Shown: positions 14,184 to 22,952 of the stretch, piece by piece
Position numbering within the stretch: the stretch's first letter is position 1
Layout: the number at the start of each line of letters is the position of its first letter
Source: JBGUXS01 sp045118155
Lineage (GTDB): Bacteria > Pseudomonadota > Alphaproteobacteria > CAAHEQ01 > UBA3637
Direction of reading: 5' to 3'
DNA length: 36,396 nt
Assembly: GCA_045118155.1 (NCBI GenBank)
Contig: JBGUXS010000021.1
Coordinates: 1-36,396, forward strand
Program-made: the position numbers and the translations under genes
Notes under the pieces: model-generated
Told to the model about the DNA's origin: nothing
What the model saw: the letters and a program-made list of their open reading frames with translations, nothing else
Database searches by the model: none

Positions 14184-16331
14184 ATGAGAAATGTTGTCCG
14201 CTTTTTCTTGCGGTTTGTTCTAAAATGTATGAAGGTACATGTTAAATTTGAAGGGCATGATGATGCTTTCCCCAGAAAGGGAATTTATATTTCCAATCAT
14301 GTGTCTTTTTTGGATCCAATTATTTTGTTTGCCTTTTTACCAGGGAATCCCTTTTTTGCCCTGCACGGCCAATTATACCGAAACAAATTCGTGCGCTTTT
14401 TTATGAAAACCGCCGAGATCGTTCCCGTTAATTTTATGGATCCAACGGACGTTAAAAACTTAATCGCTAAAATCAATGAAAATCGTTTGTGCGTGATTTT
14501 CCCCGAAGGCCGGATGACCGACAATGGGGCGTTAATGAAAATTTATGAGGCCCCGTGCTTATTGGCAGATAGGACAAATGCCCCCGTCATCCCTGTTTGG
14601 ATTGAAGGCGCCCAATTTGGTCCCTTTTCAAAAACACATGGGAAACTTCCCCACAGGCCACTTCCCAAAACATTTGTACAAATCGGCAAACCCGTCATGT
14701 TAAGCGTGGATGAAAAATACCGCAAAGAACGGGATTATTTACGGGATCAAGTGTATACTCTGCTTCGCGAAACGGCCTTTGGGTGTAAGTTTAATCCCAA
14801 TATTTCGTTATTCGGTGCCCTGATGAAAGCCGCCAAGATCTATGGTAAAGACAGTTTGTTTACCCATCGTCCCATTATTGAAGATGTAGGGCGAACCCCT
14901 TGGACGTATAAAAATCTGATTATTGAAAGTTATCGGTTAGGACGATATTTCAAACATCGCACAGGCCATCTTGAAAATGTCGGGGTTCTGATTCCAACTT
15001 CTTTGGCTGCCACCCATACTTTATTTGCGTTGTCGGCCTATGACAGAACACCGGTCATGCTTAATTTTTCAGCGGGGGCCACGGCGGTTATTTCCATGTG
15101 CGAAACAGCCGAAGTCAAAACCATCATTACAACAAAGGAATTTGTGGAACAAGCGGGGCTTAGTTCCCTCATAGACCACCTAAAACAAAAGGGCCTAACC
15201 GTTTTATACCTAGAAGATGTGGTTTACCCCTTCTTTTCAAAACTTAAAGCACACCTTTTGTACAAATTAAAATATGTACCCACCCGTCAAATGGGCTTTA
15301 CAAAGGCCGTGATTTTATTTACCTCGGGTTCCGAAGGCACCCCGAAAGGCGTTGTTTTAACACATGCGGGCTTGATTGCCAATATCATCCAAACATCGTT
15401 GTTAGAGGTCATGCACCTACAAGATCTAATGTTTGCGACCTTACCCGTTTTTCATTCCATGGGATTAACCCTTGGGGTGTTGATGCCTTTGTTTGAAGGG
15501 GCCAGAACCTTTTTGTTCCCCAATCCCTTGAAACACAGAATTATCGCCGAATTGCTTTATGAATTAGATGCGACATGGCTTTTGGGGACAGATACGTTCT
15601 TTAGATCTTATGCCAAAATTGCTCATCCTTACGATTTTAGGACGATTCGTTTGTGTTATGCAGGGGCAGAATCTGTTAACCCCGATACCCGACAACTAGT
15701 TATGGAAAAATTGGGTGTACGGTTATTGGAAGCTTATGGGGCCACCGAATGTTCCCCAGTGGTAACCGGTAACAATACTATCTTTAATCAATTCGGGACC
15801 ATCGGGAAATTAGTACCAGGGATGCGGTGCAAACTAGAGCCCGTGGATGGTATTCATCATGGTGGGGAATTGTGCGTGCAAGGCCCCAATGTCATGTTAG
15901 GTTATCTTTTTCATGACAATCCAGGGGCCATTGTTCCCCCACCTGATGGATGGTATCATACTGGGGATGTGGTGGAAATTGATGAAATTGGATTTGTAAC
16001 GATTAAAGGCCGTATAAAGCGCTTTGCAAAAATTGGGGGAGAAATGATTTCTCTGTCCGTTGTTGAAAATATAGCCAAAGACCTTTTCAAGGATGATTTT
16101 TGGTGCGTTGCTGTGGCGTTGCCTCACACCACCAAAGGGGAACAAATCGTGCTTGTATCTAACAGAAAAACCTTAAATACTGACATGTATAAAAAAGCAT
16201 TACAGGCCAAAGAACTCAGCCCCTTACATCAACCCAGCCACTTTTTATATCGGGAAGACATGCCGGTCTTGGGGACAGGGAAAACAGATTTTTTAGGGCT
16301 AAAACAATGGGCAAAAACTCAAATTTTATAA
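14184..16331 (+). CDS. aas: bifunctional acyltransferase / acyl-ACP synthetase (Aas-like)
   Basis: The 715-residue protein has the length and domain order of E. coli Aas, which re-acylates lysophospholipids at the inner membrane. The N-terminal PlsC-type acyltransferase shows NHVSFLD (38-44, the HX4D catalytic motif) and FPEGRMTD (106-113). The C-terminal AMP-forming synthetase shows the P-loop-like TSGSEGTPKGVVLTH, YGATECSPVV, GWYHTGDVVEID and the late KIGGEMIS. AAGGAG six bases upstream fixes the ATG at 14184. There is no MFS transporter domain such as some fused homologues have. The S33 peptidase gene follows after 10 bases, so the two form an operon. Confidence 0.9.
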   Translation: MRNVVRFFLRFVLKCMKVHVKFEGHDDAFPRKGIYISNHVSFLDPIILFAFLPGNPFFALHGQLYRNKFVRFFMKTAEIVPVNFMDPTDVKNLIAKINENRLCVIFPEGRMTDNGALMKIYEAPCLLADRTNAPVIPVWIEGAQFGPFSKTHGKLPHRPLPKTFVQIGKPVMLSVDEKYRKERDYLRDQVYTLLRETAFGCKFNPNISLFGALMKAAKIYGKDSLFTHRPIIEDVGRTPWTYKNLIIESYRLGRYFKHRTGHLENVGVLIPTSLAATHTLFALSAYDRTPVMLNFSAGATAVISMCETAEVKTIITTKEFVEQAGLSSLIDHLKQKGLTVLYLEDVVYPFFSKLKAHLLYKLKYVPTRQMGFTKAVILFTSGSEGTPKGVVLTHAGLIANIIQTSLLEVMHLQDLMFATLPVFHSMGLTLGVLMPLFEGARTFLFPNPLKHRIIAELLYELDATWLLGTDTFFRSYAKIAHPYDFRTIRLCYAGAESVNPDTRQLVMEKLGVRLLEAYGATECSPVVTGNNTIFNQFGTIGKLVPGMRCKLEPVDGIHHGGELCVQGPNVMLGYLFHDNPGAIVPPPDGWYHTGDVVEIDEIGFVTIKGRIKRFAKIGGEMISLSVVENIAKDLFKDDFWCVAVALPHTTKGEQIVLVSNRKTLNTDMYKKALQAKELSPLHQPSHFLYREDMPVLGTGKTDFLGLKQWAKTQIL

Positions 16332-16341
16332 GAGGGAAAAT

Positions 16342-17268
16342 ATGTTAAGAAAATTATTTGAAGATATCCGGCAAGCTTTCATCCGTCCCATACAAGAAGG
16401 GTGGTTGCCAGAATGTGATGGGCATCAGATTTACTATCATGTTTATGGGAACCCAAAGGGTATTCCCGTCATTTCCTTTCATGGGGGGCCAGGAAGTAAT
16501 TCTAAAAAAGGACACACATTTTCATGGCCCCTAAAAAAATACCAAGTCATTTTGTTTGACCAACGGGGATGTGGAAAATCTTTGACCAAAGATCCCCTTT
16601 ACAAAAACACGATTCAAGACACCATGAAAGACGCCAAGCGTCTATTGGACCACTTAGGGATTCAGAAAAAAGTCATTTCAGCTGGGGGGTCATATGGGGC
16701 AACTTGTGCCACATTTTTTGCAATTACTTATCCAGACAAAGTACGGGAATTAGTTGTTAATTCTGTTTTTACAGGATGCAAAAAAGATTATGAAAAAATG
16801 GCCCCCACCACCGAAATTTTCTATCCAGACGCCTATGATACCTTTTTGGGTTTAAGTGGAGGCGAACCGATTGACGATTATTTTTACGATTTATTGATGT
16901 CGGATAATCCAAAAGATTACACCAAAGCCCTGCGCTATTACGGGGCATTTGAACGACAATTGGGGAACAAGGAAGTTTCTTTTCCCCCTTTAGAAGAAGT
17001 AACTGAAAAAGATTTACGTCGCTTTAGAGTTTTCATGCATTATCAAAAAAATGGGATGTTTTTAAAGGAAGGAGAACTTATAGAACGGGCTAAAAAAATT
17101 ACCGTTCCTACCCGCATTTATCAAAACAGACTGGATTTTTGTTGTCCCCCCTATCAAGCGTATGCCCTGCATAAAGCCATTCAAGGATCCAAATTTTTTA
17201 TGATCCCAGCTATGGGGCATGGGGGCCTAGAACTTAGGAAAAAAATGCGCCAAGATAATTTAAAATAA
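16342..17268 (+). CDS. alpha/beta hydrolase, proline iminopeptidase family (S33)
   Basis: The 308-residue product has the family marks HGGPGSNS (oxyanion region), FDQRGCGKS and the nucleophile elbow GGSYGAT. Likely acid and base residues are in YQNRLDFCCPP and AMGHGG near the C-terminus. These match prolyl aminopeptidases, which remove N-terminal proline from peptides, but related esterases share the motifs. The HGGPG motif and the DQRGCG motif favour the peptidase group. No signal peptide is seen. It follows aas by 10 bases behind GAGGGA, so it is expressed with it. A link to lipid recycling would be guesswork. Confidence 0.82.
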   Translation: MLRKLFEDIRQAFIRPIQEGWLPECDGHQIYYHVYGNPKGIPVISFHGGPGSNSKKGHTFSWPLKKYQVILFDQRGCGKSLTKDPLYKNTIQDTMKDAKRLLDHLGIQKKVISAGGSYGATCATFFAITYPDKVRELVVNSVFTGCKKDYEKMAPTTEIFYPDAYDTFLGLSGGEPIDDYFYDLLMSDNPKDYTKALRYYGAFERQLGNKEVSFPPLEEVTEKDLRRFRVFMHYQKNGMFLKEGELIERAKKITVPTRIYQNRLDFCCPPYQAYALHKAIQGSKFFMIPAMGHGGLELRKKMRQDNLK

Positions 17269-17303
17269 TCTAAAGAAAAGGGAACTTTAAAATTTAACAC
17301 AAA

Positions 17304-17333
17304 ACTTCCCCCGTCTTTCATAAACGGGGGAGT
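17304..17333. terminator. hairpin between convergent transcripts
   Basis: CCCCCGT pairs with ACGGGGG around a nine-base loop, extended by ACT/AGT. On the minus-strand side it runs into GTTTTGTG, on the plus side into a weaker T-rich tract. It probably ends the hydrogenase operon and the aas operon. Confidence 0.65.
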
Positions 17334-17360
17334 ATGTTTGTTAAAATACAGGACATAAAT

Positions 17361-17831
17361 TTAAAACAACCCCAAAATTTTAGACCGTCTAAGGGGAGAA
17401 GAGGCAATCACCTTTTTTCCCTCTTTTCCCCGAAACAGACCACGTTCTATACACTGAATGTTCGCAGGTTGCGTCACTTCTTTTTTTTCATCTGTCACTG
17501 TAATAACGTTCAGCAAGACCCCATGAGCATCATATGAATAAAAAGTATCAATTTTCTTAGCATTTTCTATCGCAACAGTTGATTCTTTCTCCAGCGTTCC
17601 ATCTTCCCGAAAAAAAGCACGGTAATCTGATTTAAAACGAATCACACGATCTCTGGGATTCAGACAAAAATCCTTCAAGGAATGTTCCAACAAAGCCTTT
17701 TGTCCCGCCGGTGTTTGGGCAATCTGTTCCAAATACTGTTTACCCAATTCTTGATCTTTTAAGGGGATACAAGGTAAAACATCTTGGATTTTTCCCCACA
17801 TTGTATTGATCCATTTCGTTCTTTCCGACAT
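17361..17831 (-). CDS. hypothetical protein at the end of the hydrogenase operon (156 aa)
   Basis: I do not recognise this protein. It starts at the ATG at 17831 behind AAAGGGA and lies 13 bases past the hydA stop, so it is almost certainly co-transcribed with hydCBA. It is soluble and charged, with a helical N-half (KDQELGKQYLEQIAQTPAGQ) and a beta-rich middle (VIRFKSDYRAFFREDGTLEK; YSYDAHGVLLNVITVTDEKK). It lacks the cysteine clusters expected of an electron carrier or hydrogenase maturase. The basic C-terminal tail (FRGKEGKKVIASSPLRRSK) may bind nucleic acid or be unstructured. Its operon position could be incidental. Confidence 0.72.
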   Translation of the reverse strand: MSERTKWINTMWGKIQDVLPCIPLKDQELGKQYLEQIAQTPAGQKALLEHSLKDFCLNPRDRVIRFKSDYRAFFREDGTLEKESTVAIENAKKIDTFYSYDAHGVLLNVITVTDEKKEVTQPANIQCIERGLFRGKEGKKVIASSPLRRSKILGLF

Positions 17832-17844
17832 ATATTCCCTTTCT

Positions 17845-19596
17845 TCATTTTTTATAAATCTTTCTAGGTGTATAAGACGTATGCAATAGACGATGTGCCT
17901 TTTCAGATAATGGATGATCCAAGTAATTCTTATACAGCGCTTGAATAGATGGGTTATGATGAGAACACCGCCGTAAGGCCTGTCGGTCATCCTTAACCAA
18001 CCCACTGCGCCGTTGATTTCTTAAGGCATCCGTTACCCCAAAGGGTTGTCCACCCCCGCCGACACAGCCCCCTGGACATGCCATCACTTCAATAAAGTGA
18101 TACGGGGGTTCGCCCCCTTCGGCCTTGGCCTTTTTCACACGTTCCATTAAGGTTTTCACATTTCCAATCCCATGGGCAATAGCCACCCGCACTTCTTTAC
18201 CAGCAATGGTCAACGTATATTCCTTAATCCCTTTTTCAAGATTGGTTACTTCTGGGAATTCAAGCTGCGTCAAATCCTTACCGGTAATCAAGTAAGCCGC
18301 TGTCCGTAAAGCCGCTTCCATCACGCCACCGGAAAAACCAAAAATTGTACCTGCCCCTGTATATTCCCCTAAAGGCGCGTCAGCTTCTTCATCTGGCAGA
18401 TTCACAAAGTCAATCCCCATCTGGTGAATCATCCGCACCACTTCCCGAGTCGTCAAAGACACGTCAATGTTTTGAACCCCATCGGTGAACATATCTTCAG
18501 ACCGCTTAATTTCAAACTTTTTCGCGGTACATGGCATCACAGATACCACAACGATATCTTCGGGTTTTAGATTCTTTTGTTCGGCATAATAGGTCTTGGC
18601 CAATGCCCCCACCATTGCTTGCGGGGATTTCGCCGTTGAAAAGTGTGGAATCAAATCATGTTCAAACTTTTCAAGATAATCCACCCATGCTGGACAACAA
18701 CTGGTAATAAGGGGTAATTTTTCTGGGGCTTTTGTAAAACGTTCCACAAATTCAGACCCTTCTTCCATCACCGTTAAGTCCGCCCCAAAGTTGGTATCAA
18801 AGACGGCTTTAAAGCCCATCCGACGTAACGCCGCATAGATTTTCTTGGTCACGACCGTTCCTTCTTTGAACCCAAAAGCTTCCCCCAAAGCCACCCGCAC
18901 TGCTGGGGCAATCTGCACCACACAATGCTTGGATGGATCTTGCAAGAACTTCCAAACTTTTTGTGTTTCATCAACTTCAGTTAAAGCCCCTGTTGGACAG
19001 TGCGCCGTACATTGCCCGCACTTAATACATGGGGAATCTGCAAGTTGCAAACCACCGGCTGGGGAAATATGGGTTTCCACAGACCGATCTAAGAAACTAA
19101 GCGCCCAAACGTTTTGAATCTTTTGACATACTTCCACACAACGACCACACAAAATACATTTACGGGGATCTAGCTGAATACAGCCCGTGGAATCATCAAT
19201 CGGTAATTGCTCTGGGCTTGGCACCATAGAAGCAAACGCTTCCCGTCCCATACAGAACTTTGTGGCCAGGGATTGCAATTCGCAATTTTCACTTTTAAGA
19301 CACGTCAAACATTCATTGGGGTGTCGGGACAAAATCAATTCCAACACCGTACGACGCGCTTCCACAATATCGGCATCACGCGTTTGTACCACCATATTTT
19401 CAACCACTGGCGTACAACAAGACCGAACAACCCGACCATTGCATTTCACAATGCAGATACCACATCCTGCGCCTGCCGTTAAGTCAGGGTGTTTACACAA
19501 AGTCGGGATGACCACTTGCACCTGTTTGGCGGCATCCAAAATCGTTGTCCCTTCGGGAACAGAAACGGAAATTCCATCAATTGTTAAGTGTATCAT
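17845..19596 (-). CDS. hydA: NADH-linked [FeFe] hydrogenase catalytic subunit (HydA, group A type)
   Basis: The 583-residue subunit reduces protons to H2 in the cytoplasm. The N-terminal plant-type [2Fe-2S] domain carries cysteines near 34-61. HPNECLTCLKSENC (92-105) is the His/Cys [4Fe-4S] site. Two [4Fe-4S] clusters follow, with cysteines 147/150/153/157 and 190/193/196/200. The H-cluster motifs are complete: TSCCPAW (298-304), MPCTAKKFE (354-362) and MACPGGCVGGGGQP (505-518). The C-terminal small-subunit-like tail is present. The start overlaps the hydB stop by four bases. Maturases HydE, HydF and HydG are not in the window and must lie elsewhere for activity. Confidence 0.96.
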   Translation of the reverse strand: MIHLTIDGISVSVPEGTTILDAAKQVQVVIPTLCKHPDLTAGAGCGICIVKCNGRVVRSCCTPVVENMVVQTRDADIVEARRTVLELILSRHPNECLTCLKSENCELQSLATKFCMGREAFASMVPSPEQLPIDDSTGCIQLDPRKCILCGRCVEVCQKIQNVWALSFLDRSVETHISPAGGLQLADSPCIKCGQCTAHCPTGALTEVDETQKVWKFLQDPSKHCVVQIAPAVRVALGEAFGFKEGTVVTKKIYAALRRMGFKAVFDTNFGADLTVMEEGSEFVERFTKAPEKLPLITSCCPAWVDYLEKFEHDLIPHFSTAKSPQAMVGALAKTYYAEQKNLKPEDIVVVSVMPCTAKKFEIKRSEDMFTDGVQNIDVSLTTREVVRMIHQMGIDFVNLPDEEADAPLGEYTGAGTIFGFSGGVMEAALRTAAYLITGKDLTQLEFPEVTNLEKGIKEYTLTIAGKEVRVAIAHGIGNVKTLMERVKKAKAEGGEPPYHFIEVMACPGGCVGGGGQPFGVTDALRNQRRSGLVKDDRQALRRCSHHNPSIQALYKNYLDHPLSEKAHRLLHTSYTPRKIYKK

Positions 19597-21362
19597 TTAC
19601 CCTCCTTCACATCATCAAAACGGGACACCGCATAACACCGCTTACACGCCTTTTTCTTTTCTGGTTTCTTTAACAGGGCTTGATATTCTTCTGGGAAGAA
19701 CTTCATGGTGGACAAGACCGGATTCGGTGCCGTTTGTCCTAATGCACACAAGGCCGCTTTTTGCATAGCCCGTCCAAGCTCTTTAATCTTTTCAATATCT
19801 TCTTCGGTTCCTTGGCCTAAACTGATTTTCTTCAATAGCTGCAACATCTGGAAGCCCCCTAACCGACACGGGGCGCACTTTCCGCAAGATTCACCCACCG
19901 TAAAGGTTAAATAGAACTTGGCAATTTCAACCATGGAATCCATTTCATCCATGACGATCATGCCCCCAGATCCCATCATGGACCCAATTTCTTTTAATTT
20001 ATCATAGCACAAAGGTACATTCAATCTTTCGGCCGGGATCACCCCACCGGAAGGTCCCCCAGTTTGCACGGCTTTAAACGGTTTGCCCGTGCTGGTTCCC
20101 CCCCCAATTTGGTTTACCATTTCCCCAACGGTAATCCCCATTGGTACTTCCACAAGACCAGAATGTTTGACCTTCCCCGTCAAGGCAAACACCTTTGTTC
20201 CTTTACTGGCTTCGGTTCCCATGTCGGCGAACCATTTTGGCCCATTTAAAATGATTTTAGGCACATTTGCCAATGTTTCCACGTTATTAATAATCGTTGG
20301 TTTATGGAACAACCCTTTTTCTGTTGGATATGGAGGCCGCGGATGCGGGGTTCCACGTTTACCTTCTAACGAAGCCATCAACGCCGTTTCTTCCCCACAA
20401 ACAAACGCCCCAGCGCCATAGCGCAATTCAGCATCAAAGGAAAAGTCAGATCCTAAAATGTACTTTCCAAGAAGCCCAGCCCGGCGCGCTTGTTGAATTG
20501 CCAAGGCCACCCGTTGTAGGGCCAATGGATATTCGGCCCGGACATAGAACCACCCATGGGTCGCCCCCGTCGCATAGGCCGCGATCATCATCCCTTCTAG
20601 GACCATATGGGCACCACCGCCTAAAATACAGCTGTCCATATAGGCGCCTGGGTCCCCTTCGTCCCCGTTACAAATAACGAATTTTTCACCATCTTCTGGG
20701 GCCGGTGATTTAGCCAACAATTCCCACTTCACACCCGTTGGGAAGCCAGCCCCCCCACGACCACGCAAACCACTTTCCTTAATAACTTCCACAACTTGTT
20801 GGGGGGTCATTTCTGTGAGTACTTTTGTTAAAGCACTGTACCCACCCGAGGCAATATATTCCCCTAAATCTTCGGGATCAGAATGTCCCATCCGTTCCAA
20901 TACAACCCGCTTTTGCTTGGTAAAGAACGGTAATTCCAAAGACAATTCTTTTCCTTGAAGCCGTTTGGATAATTTCAGTGGCTTATCGGGATTACGTAAT
21001 TGTTCTTTGACATGCTGCCCCACAATCATTTGGGCCAAATCTGGGGTCAATTCTTTATATAAAAAGGGCTTCTGACCTTTTAGTTCAATTCTAGCCAACG
21101 GCCCGGCGGCACAAAGCCCCATACATCCGGTTTTGACAAGACGAACCCGTTCTGTTAATCCAAATGTTTGTAAAGCATCTTCAAAGGCCTTAATAATTTC
21201 ATCGGCGCCCCCAGAAGAACAACTGGTGGCATGACAGATAAAAATATGCCCTTCGTAATGTTCATCTCCTTCAACAAAGGCCTTCCCCATTTGTTCAATT
21301 TTTTTGCGGTTTTCAACCCCTAATGCCTTTAATTTGGCGATTTGTTCTGCTGTTAAATTCAT
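19593..21362 (-). CDS. hydB: hydrogenase NADH-oxidising flavoprotein subunit (HydB/NuoF-like)
   Basis: The 589-residue subunit links NAD(H) to the hydrogenase. An N-terminal thioredoxin-like [2Fe-2S] domain has cysteines 43, 48, 80 and 84 (CHATSC and GCMGLC). The NuoF core has GRGGAGFPTG (201-210) for NADH and FMN, NGDEGDPGAYMD, and the [4Fe-4S] motif ESCGKCAPC (493, 496, 499) with the fourth cysteine near 539. Many HydB/HndC proteins end in a further two-cluster ferredoxin domain. This one stops soon after with only CKRC (573-576), so that domain is absent. Four-base overlaps join it to hydC and hydA, indicating tight translational coupling. Confidence 0.95.
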   Translation of the reverse strand: MNLTAEQIAKLKALGVENRKKIEQMGKAFVEGDEHYEGHIFICHATSCSSGGADEIIKAFEDALQTFGLTERVRLVKTGCMGLCAAGPLARIELKGQKPFLYKELTPDLAQMIVGQHVKEQLRNPDKPLKLSKRLQGKELSLELPFFTKQKRVVLERMGHSDPEDLGEYIASGGYSALTKVLTEMTPQQVVEVIKESGLRGRGGAGFPTGVKWELLAKSPAPEDGEKFVICNGDEGDPGAYMDSCILGGGAHMVLEGMMIAAYATGATHGWFYVRAEYPLALQRVALAIQQARRAGLLGKYILGSDFSFDAELRYGAGAFVCGEETALMASLEGKRGTPHPRPPYPTEKGLFHKPTIINNVETLANVPKIILNGPKWFADMGTEASKGTKVFALTGKVKHSGLVEVPMGITVGEMVNQIGGGTSTGKPFKAVQTGGPSGGVIPAERLNVPLCYDKLKEIGSMMGSGGMIVMDEMDSMVEIAKFYLTFTVGESCGKCAPCRLGGFQMLQLLKKISLGQGTEEDIEKIKELGRAMQKAALCALGQTAPNPVLSTMKFFPEEYQALLKKPEKKKACKRCYAVSRFDDVKEGK

Positions 21363-21832
21363 TCTGCCCCCTTATCCTTCCATTCTTGAATAATCTGTGG
21401 AACTTGTGCAGGGCTTACCGTCCGGTAAGTCTTACCGTTAATCACAATAACTGGGGCCAACCCACAGCATCCTAAACACCGCACAATCTGTAAATGAAAC
21501 AATCCATCTTCTGTTGTTTGACCGGCCGTAATACCCAATTCTTTTTCCAAAGCCGCCAACACTTCCGATGACCCTTTAATGTGACAAGCCGTCCCATCAC
21601 ATGCCGAGATAATATATTTCCCCGGACTTTCTAATTTAAAGAAGTTATAAAAGGTTAAAACCTCGTAAATCCGCGCCACAGGGACCCCTAAACCTTGCCC
21701 CACTTGTTGGGCCACTTCCCAAGGAACATACCCATAAATTCCTTGGACATCGTGCAGAGCCATTGTCAATGCCCCGCGCTTGCCTTGCCATTTTTTAATT
21801 ACGTTATTTGTCAGTTCTTGTTCTGTCGCCAT
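21359..21832 (-). CDS. hydC: hydrogenase [2Fe-2S] subunit (HydC/NuoE-like)
   Basis: The 157-residue thioredoxin-like ferredoxin carries the NuoE-type cluster ligands C78, C83 (CDGTAC), C119 and C123 (CLGCC). The N-terminal helical segment has the usual ALHDVQGIYGYVP. It is the first gene of the operon, behind GGAGG and a clear promoter. Together with HydB and HydA it makes the minimal trimeric complex known from electron-bifurcating hydrogenases. Bifurcation itself (use of ferredoxin with NADH) is inferred from the subunit set, not shown by sequence alone. Confidence 0.94.
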   Translation of the reverse strand: MATEQELTNNVIKKWQGKRGALTMALHDVQGIYGYVPWEVAQQVGQGLGVPVARIYEVLTFYNFFKLESPGKYIISACDGTACHIKGSSEVLAALEKELGITAGQTTEDGLFHLQIVRCLGCCGLAPVIVINGKTYRTVSPAQVPQIIQEWKDKGAE

Positions 21833-21856
21833 GTGCGCCCTCCTTCATAAGGGCAG

Positions 21857-21884
21857 AGTGTACATATTTTTAAAAAAACGTCAA
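21857..21884 (-). promoter_or_regulatory. promoter for the hydCBA operon
   Basis: On the minus strand TTGACG (21884-21879) and TACACT (21862-21857) are spaced by 16 bases. It is back-to-back with the methyltransferase promoter, only about 30 bases apart. I see no clear FNR-type site. Confidence 0.7.
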
Positions 21885-21915
21885 GGGATTTTCTGTAATT
21901 TTCGTAAAAAGTTCA

Positions 21916-21943
21916 TCGACAAAAAAGGAAAACAGGATATAAT
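21916..21943 (+). promoter_or_regulatory. promoter for the RNA methyltransferase, possibly leaderless
   Basis: TCGACA at 21916-21921 and a perfect TATAAT at 21938-21943 are spaced by 16 bases. Only seven bases separate the -10 box from the ATG at 21951. Confidence 0.65.
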
Positions 21944-21950
21944 AAGGGTT

Positions 21951-22952
21951 ATGACACAAGAACTTTGTCCGTTTTTTGGAAAATGTGGGGGCTGTCTGTA
22001 CCAAGATTTGCCTTGGGAACAGTATGTGCAAAAAAAACAAACTTTTATCAACCGCGCTTTTCAAGATCACGGGATAACCGTCCAAGTTCCAAAATTTTCG
22101 CCCCTGCCCTTACATATTCGGTGGCGCGCCACATTCGCCTTTCAAGGAAATACCTTGGGGTATCATGGTCTTAAAAGCCATACAATTATTCCCATTACTG
22201 AATGCCGATTATTAAAACCCGACTTGATTGCCGTGTTAACGGGGATGCGGGCTGTCATCGGTTTATTAAAAAGCACTGGTTCTGTCAGTATGGCCACCAC
22301 CCCTTTTGGGGTAGATGTTCACATTCAAACCCCAAAAAAATTATCCTTAACGTTACCCCAGATAGAAGAATTAACTGCCTTTGCTAGAAATCAAAACTTA
22401 GCGCGATTACTGATCAATAACGACCCTTTATGGCAAAACGCGCCCCTGACCCAAAACCCCGAAGAATTTAGACAACCATCTGCCGAAGGGGAAAATCTTT
22501 TAAAAGAACTTGTTCAGCAAAATTTGGGAAATGCAAAAAAAATTTTAGATTTATTTTGTGGCGGGGGTACCTTTACACGCCCCTTAATAGATAAGGGATT
22601 AGACGTCATGGGATACGATTTAGCCGATAATGTCAGCCAACTAGGCCCTCACGGGCAACAACGAGATTTGTTCCGGCATCCCTTAACGCCTGCTGAATTT
22701 AAAGACATAGATGCCGTTATTTTAGACCCCCCACGGGCGGGGGCTTTGACGCAAGTGCAAAACTTAAGCCACAGCTTCGTTCCTAAAATCATTATGGTGT
22801 CTTGTTCCCCCAAGACCGCCGCCCGCGATAGTAAGATTTTAATAGATGCTGGTTGGAAACTTGAAACCCTAACCCCTGTTGACCAATTTTTGTGGTCTAA
22901 CCACATTGAATTGGTCTGTGTTTTTAATCGTTCTTCTTTTCCAACTGATTGA
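21951..22952 (+). CDS. RNA uracil-C5 methyltransferase, RlmD/TrmA family, lacking TRAM
   Basis: The 333-residue enzyme would use S-adenosylmethionine to methylate C5 of a uridine, most likely in 23S rRNA. Cysteines 6, 12, 15 (CPFFGKCGGC) and 85 (TECRLL) match the RlmD [4Fe-4S] site. The methyltransferase core has ILDLFCGGGTF, ILDPPRAG (257-264) and the catalytic cysteine in VSCSPKTAARD (C285), with the late HIEL glutamate at 320. E. coli RlmD has about 75 residues of TRAM domain before the first cysteine; here only five precede it. Upstream in-frame codons lie antisense to hydC and before the expected transcription start. The 3' end overlaps the convergent RHH gene by 29 bases. Confidence 0.88.
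   Translation: MTQELCPFFGKCGGCLYQDLPWEQYVQKKQTFINRAFQDHGITVQVPKFSPLPLHIRWRATFAFQGNTLGYHGLKSHTIIPITECRLLKPDLIAVLTGMRAVIGLLKSTGSVSMATTPFGVDVHIQTPKKLSLTLPQIEELTAFARNQNLARLLINNDPLWQNAPLTQNPEEFRQPSAEGENLLKELVQQNLGNAKKILDLFCGGGTFTRPLIDKGLDVMGYDLADNVSQLGPHGQQRDLFRHPLTPAEFKDIDAVILDPPRAGALTQVQNLSHSFVPKIIMVSCSPKTAARDSKILIDAGWKLETLTPVDQFLWSNHIELVCVFNRSSFPTD

Noticed and set aside
19187..19768. 193-codon plus-strand open frame across the hydA/hydB junction
   Set aside because: It is antisense to two well-conserved hydrogenase genes with complete cofactor motifs and has no promoter or ribosome site.
21780..21950. Upstream in-frame extension of the RNA methyltransferase that might encode a TRAM domain
   Set aside because: It runs antisense through hydC and its promoter, lies upstream of the TATAAT box, and its translation does not resemble TRAM.
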